A stretch of DNA of 37,357 nucleotides from Oscillospiraceae bacterium (lineage in GTDB: Bacteria; Bacillota; Clostridia; Oscillospirales; Ruminococcaceae). The stretch is from contig JALEJQ010000021.1 in NCBI GenBank assembly GCA_022769565.1, positions 1-37,357 of the forward strand, written 5' to 3'. Positions 8,671-17,200 of the stretch are shown here, one piece after another. The notes below the pieces were generated by a model. It was not told where the DNA came from. It did no database searches and saw only the letters and a program-made list of their open reading frames with translations. Position 1 is the first letter of the stretch. Each line of letters starts with the position of its first letter. The translations under genes and the position numbers were made by a program.

Positions 8671-8740
8671 TCAGGGATTGGTATAAGAGCATTACTGCAA
8701 GGGATTGGATTTTGTCTACTATTTAATCGAGGATTAGTAT
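8647..8740 (+). repeat. Duplicated 3' end of the aldolase-fusion gene
   Basis: Two 38-base units, 8647-8684 and 8703-8740, lie 56 bases apart and agree at 33 of 38 positions. The first encodes the last residues of the gene, D-W-I-L-S-T-V-stop; the second reads D-W-I-L-S-T-I-stop with the same following bases. The second unit is therefore the leftover end of a second, slightly different copy of the gene, not a random repeat. It directly abuts the IS30 remnant. Confidence 0.85.
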
Positions 8741-8891
8741 TATCCCAAAAGGGAGAAGCATGGCAGGATATGACAGTGATGATCTTACTTACTTTGCTGA
8801 TAAGATCAACGGTCTTCCACGCAAGGCGCTTGGATATGCCACACTCGAGCAGTTATTTGAGCGAGAGCTGGACCGTATCTACTCTGCTTGA
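8727..8891 (+). pseudogene. IS30-family transposase, C-terminal fragment
   Basis: After an in-frame TAA at 8724-8726 the frame reads to a TGA at 8889-8891 and contains I-I-P-K-G-R-S and K-I-N-G-L-P-R-K-A-L-G-Y-A-T followed by E-Q-L-F-E. The pair P-K-G... and N-x-x-P-R-K-x-L-G-Y-x-T-P-x-E-x-F is the characteristic C-terminus of IS30 transposases. Only about 50 of the usual 300-plus residues are present and the DDE catalytic core is missing, so it is dead. An ATG at 8760 exists but is inside the fragment. It marks a past insertion at the downstream border of the polysaccharide operon. Confidence 0.85.
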
Positions 8892-8899
8892 AAATTCGC

Positions 8900-8954
8900 C
8901 GCCGTATTCCTTTTCCGTTCGGGTCTACGCCCCTCTCTCCAAAGGAATACGGCG
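8900..8954. repeat. 14-bp perfect inverted repeat after the IS30 remnant
   Basis: CGCCGTATTCCTTT at 8900-8913 is matched exactly by AAAGGAATACGGCG at 8941-8954, with a 27-base loop. It can form a strong hairpin and follows the transposase stop by 8 bases. No U-run follows, so it is not a classic terminator; it may be part of the IS end or a small repeat of its own. The sequence TTTGCACTTGATTATTAC just beyond (about 8967-8984) resembles IS30 terminal repeats, from memory of that family. Confidence 0.6.
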
Positions 8955-8998
8955 ATTGAAGATACGCTTTGCACTTGATTATTACTAATATTGGCTAA

Positions 8999-9330
8999 TT
9001 TTTTGTTAAACAAGCGATTTTTAATACTTCGTCAAATGTTACCGTTTCAGTATATGGAATAGACGGTAATGGTGATACACGCTGCTCATGGTATGGCAGA
9101 ACAGATAATATTGACAGCTTGGATCTACAATTTCAAAAGCTATTGATTATGTGACATTATCATATGTAATTTCACAAGTTAGTGATGAATCAAAAGAGCA
9201 TTTTAACTACGACATGACTTTTAGCGAGGCTGTAGAAGAAGCAAGCATATTGGGAGACCAGCTAAAGGAAATTATCAAAAGTCCACATCACCTGTTTTAT
9301 TATACCACATTTTTGGAAAGGAGAGTATGA
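8999..9330 (+). pseudogene. Frameshifted remnant of an unknown gene
   Basis: Two open pieces in different frames seem to be one broken gene. Piece one (8999-about 9130) reads S-S-N-V-T-V-S-V-Y-G-I-D-G-N-G-D-T-R and ends soon after. Piece two (about 9121-9330) reads G-S-T-I-S-K-A-I-D-Y-V-T-L-S-Y-V-I-S and continues to a TGA at 9328-9330. A single-base indel near 9121-9135 would join them into a protein piece of about 105 residues; no start codon is evident, and the upstream part probably was lost with the IS30 event. The family is not recognised. It ends 31 bases before the next gene. Confidence 0.6.
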
Positions 9331-9361
9331 TTTAGGCTTTACTATATCATACAAGGAAAAT

Positions 9362-12300
9362 ATGAGAGTTAACGTAAGGAAACTATTGGCATTTTTGTCT
9401 TCTGCTGTGTTGTTTTTGAATACAGTATGCGGAAGCATATGCAGTGCGGAAGAGATCACCGGTGATGTTGCCGATTCTGTTCAGGAAACTGATGTTTTGG
9501 ATTTTATGTTGGCTGCTGAATTACAGTCTGTACAGGATCAGCAAACCGCGCTTGCTTCTTCGGTAAATATTGATAAAAACAGATTATTCCTCGGATATTA
9601 TCACAGTGCATATATAACCGAAAACGGCAATCTGTATACATGGGGATATAATAACTACGGACAACTTGGTGACGGCACTGCAACAGACAGCTATGAGCCG
9701 GTAAAAATAATGATCAATGTAGCTCAGGTTTATCTTGGGGAATATACCAGTGCTTGTATAACCAAAAACGGAGAGCTGTATACATGGGGATATAATGAAT
9801 ACGGACAGCTTGGCGACGGTACTACAACAGACAGTTATGAACCGGTAAAAATAATGGAAAATGTATCTCAGGTCAGCCTTGGAGCCTATCACAGTGCATG
9901 TATAACCGAAGACGGCGATCTGTATACATGGGGAGATAACAGCAATGGCCGCCTTGGCGACGGCACTTCAACAGACAGTTATACACCGAAAAAAATAAAG
10001 GACAATGTTGCTAAGGTCAGCCTTGGAAGCAGTCACAGCGCATGTATAACTACGGACGGCGACCTGTATACATGGGGATTTAACAGTAAGGGTGAGCTTG
10101 GCGACGGCACGAAAACAGACAAGTCTGAGCCGGTAAAAATAAAGAGTAATATATCTCAGGTAAGTCTTGGATATTTTTACAGTGCGTGTATAACCGAAGA
10201 CGGTGAGCTGTATACCTGGGGATATAATAACTACGGACAGCTTGGTGACGGCACTGCAACAAGCAGGTCTGTACCGTTAAAAATAGGAACTAAGGTATCT
10301 CAGGTAAGTCTTGGAAAGAATCATAGTGCATATATAACCGAGGACGGCGATCTGTATACATTTGGATATAATAAATATGGTCAGCTTGGAGACAACACTA
10401 CAACAAACAAAAATAAACCTGTACAAATAACAAGTAATGTATCTCAGATAAGCCTTGGAGGTTTTCACAGTACATATATGACCGAAGACGGAGATATGTA
10501 TATATGGGGTTGGAATAATCACGGACAGCTTGGCGACGGTACTACGACCAATAGTTCTGTTCCCGTAAAAATAACTTTTTCCGATGATATGGATCATAAT
10601 CATGAGCTTGCAGACGACTATTCCTCCGATGACACCGGTCACTGGTACGAATGCTCAGGCTGCAGCGAAAAGGTAGACTTTGAAGAACATACCGAAGACA
10701 GCGGAACGGTAACAAAAGAACCTACCGAAACCGAAGATGGCGAAAAGACATTCAAATGTACCAAGTGCAAGTATGTCATCAGAACAGAAACCATTGATCC
10801 TTTGGCTTCAAACCCCGTAACCGTTTCCGACGGTACAGAAACCAAAACCTTCGATACCCTCACAGCAGCATTAACAGCATACAAAAGCTCCACAGCGACC
10901 CTCACAATAACCCTTAATCAAGACGCAGAAGTAAAGACCCTTTCACTTCCAACCAAAGCAGCAGGTATAACAATAACAGGTGATGGCGAGCTGAACGTTA
11001 ACGCAACAGCTATAACGATACCTGTCAATATCAAAATTGATGTTACTCTTAACGGCACAGGCACAAAACCTCTTGCAGTAAAGGTGTCCGACGGCAAGAC
11101 CCTTGAAATAAGCGGCGAAGCAAGCAATATCGGTGCAGTAAGCGGTGCAAAAACTTCGGTTCTGAAGGTAAGTGAAGATATGACCGTCTCAAGCCTTTCT
11201 ACCTTCGGAGAAGTGAACATTGCAGCTGACAAGGCTCTTACCGTAAAAGGCAATGTTTCTTCTGTAAAGGTTCTTAACGGTGGATTAAAGCTTCCCACAG
11301 CGACCTCCACCGCAACGGTAACAACGGCAGGAAACGCACTGCTTGTACTTACCGAAACAAACGGCAATGTCGCAAAAGCAACGGTAAACAATGTTTCGGA
11401 AAGCCTTACCGTTAATATCGTAAACGCAGAAGGAGATACAATTTCTATTGCAAGCGGAACCACTGTGCTTTACAGCGCAAATGATATTACCGAAAAGGTG
11501 ACTGTTGCAAACGAAACAGCCGATAACAAGCCCCTCGACGCCTTCTATTACAAAAAAACAAAGTCGATTAAGGCTGAATGGTCAGACGCAGTTTCTCTTT
11601 CATATGGCGGAAACGAAAAAAAGTTCCCCAATATGGAGCTTGCTCTTGCAGCTATTACAGACAGCAATACCGACTATACCATTACGCTGAATACAAACGT
11701 TACGGCAGCAACACTTACCCTTCCCAAGACTGCAAAAAGCATCATAATTAACGGCACGGGAACACTGACAACAGGCAGCACAAGCATTTCTATCCCCGTT
11801 AATACAACAATAGGCTGCAAAATTATACAGTCCGCAGGAAAAGCTGTTGCATTAAAGGTAGCTGCAGGCGTTACCCTGACAATAAATACAGCTTCCGAGT
11901 GCTTCGGAGCGGTAAGCGGTACAAAAACTTCCGTTCTTAAAGTAAATGACGATATGACCGCCGCAAGTCTTTCAACATTCAGTGAAGTGACCGTTGCAGA
12001 GGGCAAGGTTCTTACCGTAAAAGGCAATGTTTCCTCTGTAACGACCTTTAACGGCACAATGAAGCTTCTCACAGTGACTTCTGCCGCAACGATAACAACA
12101 GCAGGAAAAGCAGTGCTTGTACTTGCCGAAACAAGCGGCAAGGTTGCAAAGGTAACAGTAAATAATGTGACAGAAAGCCTTGATGTTAACGTTGTAAACG
12201 CAGAGGGAGCAACAGTTGCCCTTGCAAGCGGAACAACCATCCTTTACAGTTCAAAGGATATTACCGAAAAGGTGACTATTGCAAATGAAACAGCCGACAG

Positions 12301-14107
12301 CAAGCCTCTCAACGCTTTCTATTACACAAAAACAAAGTCAATTAAGGCAGAATGGGCAGACGCAATATCTCTTTCCTATGGCGAAAACGAAAGAAAGTTT
12401 CCCAATATGGAGCTTGCTCTTGCGGCTATTACAGACAGCAGTACCGACTATACCGTAACATTGAATACAGACACTACAGCAGCGACACTTACCCTTCCCA
12501 CAAAGGCAAATTCTCTTACCATTAAGAGCGCAAGTGCCGATAATGTGAAAACTCTCAGCCTTACTGGAGTAACGTCATTGCCTGCAAAAACACCTCTGAC
12601 ACTTGAAAACGTAAAAATTGAAAGCACAAAAGCATTTTCAATAAGCGCATCAAAGGATCTTACCCTCGATAACTTCATTTCGGACAGCATTTCAGCCGTA
12701 AAGGGCGGTTCAAAGTTCGTTCTTGACCTTGGCGAAACAAGTCCGATAGATAAGGTTTCCGGATTTGGCACGGTAAATTTAACCACCGAATTCAAGGTTG
12801 GAACAACATTTACAACAACAGCCCTTAACCTTGGCGAAAACTGCGGCATAACCGTACCGGGAACAAAATCTACCGTATCGACCAAAACTCTTAACGGCGC
12901 AGAGGGTTCCTACATCAAGTTTGAACAGGGCTTCACTCCAATGAAGATAACAGGAACAGCTGCAGACAGCGTAACGGGAACGATAGCGCTCAAATCAGAC
13001 AGCGAGATCTCCGAAAACACAGTCATTTTCACAACCAAAACTATCGGAAACGGCGTGTTTGATGTAACGGGAATACAGCCTGCAGGTTCAGCGTTTGGCT
13101 ATACACTGGCAGTAATAAGCGGAAAAGCATATATCAAATCGATAACGCTTGACCTTAACGGAAACAAGTATGTACTTTGGACAGATGTCGTCGCTGCAAT
13201 TGAAGCGGCAAAGGCAAGCACCACCGATTACACAATAACATTGCTTGACGATTACGACATCGGCGGAGCAATAAAAATGCCTAAGGCAGGAACATACAAC
13301 AGCCTTACAATAACCTCCGAAAATAAGACACTTCGCTTTACCGGCAATGTGACTTCCACAGGTGCGCTTAATATCGTAAACACAAGCCTTGATTCCGCAA
13401 AAAACGGAGCATCTGCAAAGTATACGGTAAGCGCAGGAAAATATCAGTTCAGCGCAGAAAATGTTAACTTTAACCTTGCAAGCGGATCAAGCGGAACGGG
13501 AGATGTAACGCTTAAGAATGTTACCTTGAACGGCACACTTAAAGCAGGCGTACTTACCCTTAACGGAACAAATACCATAGGCGGAACAGTTTCTGCTTCT
13601 GAACTCAGATCAACGGAAAGCGGAACGGTGCTGAATATTCTGAACAATTCCAAGGGCGTTATGAGCATAACAAAGAACGGCATAACAGCAGCTTCCACAG
13701 ATATTACCCTCAGACTTACAGAGGCAGACGGAAGTGCTGCAGCTGCTGCAGAGGGAGCAATAATTGCTTCAAGTTTCAAGGGCAGCTATGACGGACAGCT
13801 TAAACTCAGCACGGACAACGGAACTTTCAATGTCGTTCTTACCGACAAAGGCAAACTTGTCCTTGCATCCGAACAGATAAATTCCACCAACGCTCTTGAT
13901 GAAGAAGCGGATACGGAAGAAGAGGAAGAGAGTTCCGAAGACGAGGAATCGGAGGAAGAGGATGACACTTCCGATGATACGACCGAAGAAGATTCCGGCG
14001 AAGAAGGCGAACCTTCCGAAGGTGATGAAGGTACGGAAGAAGATGACGGAACAGATGACAGCAGCGATGAAACCGAAGGTGATACTCCCGATATTCCTCT
14101 TGAATAA
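9362..14107 (+). CDS. Large secreted protein: RCC1-like propeller, Cys-rich linker, repeat domains, acidic tail
   Basis: 1581 residues. An N-terminal signal peptide (basic start, hydrophobic stretch to about residue 27, A-E-E) predicts export. Residues about 74-405 hold seven RCC1-type repeats of about 47 residues, each with S-L-G..H-S-A...E-D-G-x-L-Y-T-W-G-x-N..G-Q-L-G-D-G-T, enough for one seven-bladed propeller. Residues about 410-480 have two C-x-x-C pairs with H-W-Y-E-C, a metal-type linker common in Firmicutes surface proteins. Then come beta-rich repeat domains, with a 774-bp DNA-level repeat, each opening with a pattern like A-I-x-x-x-x-x-D-Y-T-I-T-L followed by L-P or M-P. The last 70 residues are almost all D, E, S, T and G. 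No LPxTG, dockerin or C-terminal membrane helix was found. It shares domains with the 1911-residue protein. RBS AAGGAAAA. Function unknown: adhesion or binding is possible. Confidence 0.85.
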   Translation: MRVNVRKLLAFLSSAVLFLNTVCGSICSAEEITGDVADSVQETDVLDFMLAAELQSVQDQQTALASSVNIDKNRLFLGYYHSAYITENGNLYTWGYNNYGQLGDGTATDSYEPVKIMINVAQVYLGEYTSACITKNGELYTWGYNEYGQLGDGTTTDSYEPVKIMENVSQVSLGAYHSACITEDGDLYTWGDNSNGRLGDGTSTDSYTPKKIKDNVAKVSLGSSHSACITTDGDLYTWGFNSKGELGDGTKTDKSEPVKIKSNISQVSLGYFYSACITEDGELYTWGYNNYGQLGDGTATSRSVPLKIGTKVSQVSLGKNHSAYITEDGDLYTFGYNKYGQLGDNTTTNKNKPVQITSNVSQISLGGFHSTYMTEDGDMYIWGWNNHGQLGDGTTTNSSVPVKITFSDDMDHNHELADDYSSDDTGHWYECSGCSEKVDFEEHTEDSGTVTKEPTETEDGEKTFKCTKCKYVIRTETIDPLASNPVTVSDGTETKTFDTLTAALTAYKSSTATLTITLNQDAEVKTLSLPTKAAGITITGDGELNVNATAITIPVNIKIDVTLNGTGTKPLAVKVSDGKTLEISGEASNIGAVSGAKTSVLKVSEDMTVSSLSTFGEVNIAADKALTVKGNVSSVKVLNGGLKLPTATSTATVTTAGNALLVLTETNGNVAKATVNNVSESLTVNIVNAEGDTISIASGTTVLYSANDITEKVTVANETADNKPLDAFYYKKTKSIKAEWSDAVSLSYGGNEKKFPNMELALAAITDSNTDYTITLNTNVTAATLTLPKTAKSIIINGTGTLTTGSTSISIPVNTTIGCKIIQSAGKAVALKVAAGVTLTINTASECFGAVSGTKTSVLKVNDDMTAASLSTFSEVTVAEGKVLTVKGNVSSVTTFNGTMKLLTVTSAATITTAGKAVLVLAETSGKVAKVTVNNVTESLDVNVVNAEGATVALASGTTILYSSKDITEKVTIANETADSKPLNAFYYTKTKSIKAEWADAISLSYGENERKFPNMELALAAITDSSTDYTVTLNTDTTAATLTLPTKANSLTIKSASADNVKTLSLTGVTSLPAKTPLTLENVKIESTKAFSISASKDLTLDNFISDSISAVKGGSKFVLDLGETSPIDKVSGFGTVNLTTEFKVGTTFTTTALNLGENCGITVPGTKSTVSTKTLNGAEGSYIKFEQGFTPMKITGTAADSVTGTIALKSDSEISENTVIFTTKTIGNGVFDVTGIQPAGSAFGYTLAVISGKAYIKSITLDLNGNKYVLWTDVVAAIEAAKASTTDYTITLLDDYDIGGAIKMPKAGTYNSLTITSENKTLRFTGNVTSTGALNIVNTSLDSAKNGASAKYTVSAGKYQFSAENVNFNLASGSSGTGDVTLKNVTLNGTLKAGVLTLNGTNTIGGTVSASELRSTESGTVLNILNNSKGVMSITKNGITAASTDITLRLTEADGSAAAAAEGAIIASSFKGSYDGQLKLSTDNGTFNVVLTDKGKLVLASEQINSTNALDEEADTEEEEESSEDEESEEEDDTSDDTTEEDSGEEGEPSEGDEGTEEDDGTDDSSDETEGDTPDIPLE
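9582..10580 (+). repeat. Seven tandem RCC1-type coding repeats
   Basis: Each unit is about 141-147 bases and includes near-identical DNA around TATACATGGGGATATAA and CAGCTTGGCGACGG. Units 1, 2 and 5 are most alike; unit 4 and unit 7 are the most diverged. The similarity at the DNA level points to expansion by duplication or ongoing gene conversion. Confidence 0.85.
10820..12367 (+). repeat. Two 774-bp tandem coding repeats
   Basis: Matching points are exactly 774 bases (258 codons) apart: the G-A-V-S-G segment at 11132 and 11906, and the TCTCTTTC motif at 11594 and 12368. The second copy is at about 11594-12367 and the first immediately upstream; a third partial copy follows and fades after about 12500. 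The repeats encode the beta-rich domain of the 1581-residue protein. Confidence 0.8.
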
Positions 14108-14121
14108 ATCATAAAACATCT

Positions 14122-14163
14122 AACCCCCTCCGGCGGTATAAATGAATACCGTCGGAGGGGGTT
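14122..14163. terminator. Strong shared terminator between convergent genes
   Basis: Two 18-base arms (14122-14139 and 14146-14163) pair perfectly apart from one G-U, with a 6-base loop. The plus-strand side is followed by ATTTGTATT. It lies 14 bases after the 1581-residue gene and 63 bases past the end of the opposite-strand HD-GYP gene, so it can serve both. Confidence 0.88.
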
Positions 14164-14226
14164 ATTTGTATTAGGCGTTTGAAGAACTTGCAGAAAGCTC
14201 TGTTAAAAATATCCATGAAAATTACA

Positions 14227-17200
14227 TTATAATTCAATAGTCATTCTCTCAGTCATATTGTGGACTATTTCTTTTATAAGCAGGGGAGGGAAAGGCTTGG
14301 TGATATAGTCATCGCAGCCAAGTTTGGCAAAAGCGCCTGCTGTTTCAAGTTCTTTGTCGCCTGTCATCAGCACCACGGGAGTATCATACTTCTCCCTGAT
14401 AGCTTTAAGCGTTTCCAAACCGTCCATGCCGGGCATTTTTACGTCCAGCAGTATCAGATTGAAGGTCTGCTGCTCCAGTATATCCAACGCTTCCATTCCG
14501 CTGCATACGGACACTATTTCATATGCAGGTTCATCCTTCATAATATTTGCGATAACTTTAGTGTTAATGATCTCATCATCCACCGTAAGTATCCTGCGGT
14601 GCTGGAAATCCGCCTGCTTCATTTTGTAATCCTTATCCTCGTCTATCATCTCCAGCATTATATCGGCAATGTGCGGATCAAACTGAGTTCCCCGTCCTTT
14701 TTCTATCTCACGGCGTACCACATCCTGCGGCAGAGCGTTACGGTAGCTTCGGTTGCTCGTCATTGCGTCATAGGAATCAGCAACGCCCAGTATTCTTGCG
14801 GCTTCGGGTATTTTATCACCGGCAAGTCCGTTGGGATAACCTTTTCCGTCGTATCTTTCGTGGTGATATTTAGCGCAGATAGCTATAAGCTGACTGCCCG
14901 ATATACCCCTTAAAATATGGTAACCCGTCACGGGATGTATCTTTATTATGTTGTATTCCTCGTCGGTAAGTTTGCTTGCCTTATTGATTATTTCCACAGG
15001 TATGCGTATCTTGCCGATGTCATGCAGCAGTCCTGCACTGTAGATCTCTTCCTGTTCTTCCTTGGTCTTGCCCATTTTTGCAGCCAGCATACGGGAATAT
15101 TCCGCAACACGCTTGGAATGACCGCTTGTGTATCTGTCCTTTGCGTCCACGGCTTCACTGAGGGCAGTAACGGTCTGTAGGTACAGCTCCTTTATCTCCT
15201 TTTGCTGCGTTATAAGCTCTCCCGTCTGACGGCTTACCTTATCCTCAAGCTCGCTCCGCACCTTTTCCAGCTCGTTTTTCCTTATTACAAAGAATATCAT
15301 AATTACTATGTTTATCAGCATAGAGAGCAGGATCTCTGTGCATATCACTATAAGGTAGGTCCTGAATATGGGAGTTTCCCATGGCTTAGGCTCTGTGCTG
15401 ACGGTATACATTATTTCCTGCAGCACCTTTTTGCCCGAGCTGTCCAGAAGCTGCAGACAGATATGGTACTCGGAATCGTCAGGCTTGTATATTTTTATTG
15501 GTTCGATCTCGTTCCAGCTGTACAGCTTTGGCTCGGTATCAAACTCCGTTACATAAAAGCGTACCTTTACATCGGAAAAGGCATAATTCCGCACCGAAGC
15601 ATAAATGGAGATATTCTTTGCGTTACCCGGAACAGAGAACGTGTTTTCGCCTGTGACCTTTATATCCTGTTCGTCACATTTCAAAGATACTATTCCGAAT
15701 TTCATATTTGCTTCACTGCTTACGTTGCTCGGGTTAAAAATAATAACGCCGTTGTTGCTGCAAAGATAAAGCTCCTTGTCTTCCGAGATATAATTCCACG
15801 AATTTGCGGTAAGTCCCGAGAACAGACCTTCTCCTGCGCTGTAAAGCCTTATCTGCTCACAGTTATCGTCACAAAGCTCACTAAGACTTATCTCATAAAG
15901 ACCTGCGCTGCACGTTATATAAGCCGTTTCGCCGCAGATCATTATGTCATAGTTGTTGAAATAGGGGAAACTTTCAAGCTTTCTTACTTTTCCGTCTTCA
16001 TCAATACAGCACAGCGAATTGCTGGTCACAATAAGATATTTATTGCCGCAGGGGACTATCCTCAGGATGATATTTGACGGCAAACCGTTTTCAACAGTAT
16101 ATTTTTCCTTGATGCTGCCGTCTGAAATTATATATATGCCGCTGCCGTCGCTGCCTGCCCAGACGGTTCCGTCATTTCCTTCTGTAATGGACAATATCTG
16201 AGTGTTTTCCATGCCGTCTGCAGCGGAAAGAGTACCTGTCAGCTCGCCGTTCCTGAAAAAATTGATGCCGTCGGCGGTGCCTGCAGCAAAGGAGCCGTCG
16301 GAAAGCTCGGTTATACATCTGAATCGGTCGCTTGTAACGCTGTCCGTTTCGGTGTCGTAGCGGCGCACTTGGCCGTCGGCAGAATAATGTATAAGTCCGT
16401 TATATGTACAAAGCCACAGCCCGTCCTTGGAATCTGCATATATGGAGCGAACTCTGCATCCGTCTGTCAGCTCGGACAATTCCGCAAATTTGCCGGAAAG
16501 ACCATTTTCGTTGAATACGACTAAACCTTTATCCGTACCGCAGAAATAGCTGCCGCGATATTTTACAACAGCGTTGACTACCTGCTTTTCCGCACCGATG
16601 CTTTCAAAAACGTTTGCAAAACGGCTTTCCGACAGCTTCATCACGCCGTAGCTAGTTGAAGCGACCCATATATTTCCCTGATAATCCTCGTGGAAGCAGC
16701 TTATTGACCCGTCAAATCCTTCAATGCTCATTTTGTGATAGCTGCCGTCCTGCGCAATGTAGCCGAATTCCGAGCCGGAAGCTAACCAGATACGGCTGCG
16801 GCTGTCCTCAAACAGGGCGGATATTTTATCTGCGGATATATCCGCTTTTTTACGAAGCAGGATATTGCCTCCCGAAATATCCGCCGAGAAAAGCTCGCCT
16901 GTCTCCGTTCCTACCAGCATTTCCTCAGAGGTTGAGGCAAGGCAGTAGTAAAAGTATTTTTCCTTATCTTCCGCCGTAGGAGTTAATAGTGTTTTTCCGT
17001 CCAGAGCGCTTATGCCGCCGTTATTGTCGATAACGAACAGCTTGTCATCGTATACAGCCATTGCCGTTGCAAAGGTAATATCATACTCTGATACCTCAAT
17101 GGTATCGTCTGCGTCAAATCTGCATATTTTACTGCTTGTACCTACATAAACGCTGCCGTCTTTGTCCTCTGCAAAACAGCGTACAGAATTTGAGGGAAGT

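Noticed and set aside
9582-10580. CRISPR array or noncoding satellite
   Set aside because: The repeats are in frame, about 144 bases each, with no spacers, and encode RCC1 blades.
10918-12885. Long antisense frames opposite the repeat protein
   Set aside because: They mirror the repetitive, stop-poor coding strand; no ribosome sites or family motifs.
14040-14107. LPxTG or other sortase anchor at the end of the 1581-residue protein
   Set aside because: No LPxTG, hydrophobic stretch or basic tail; the protein ends in acidic residues and I-P-L-E.
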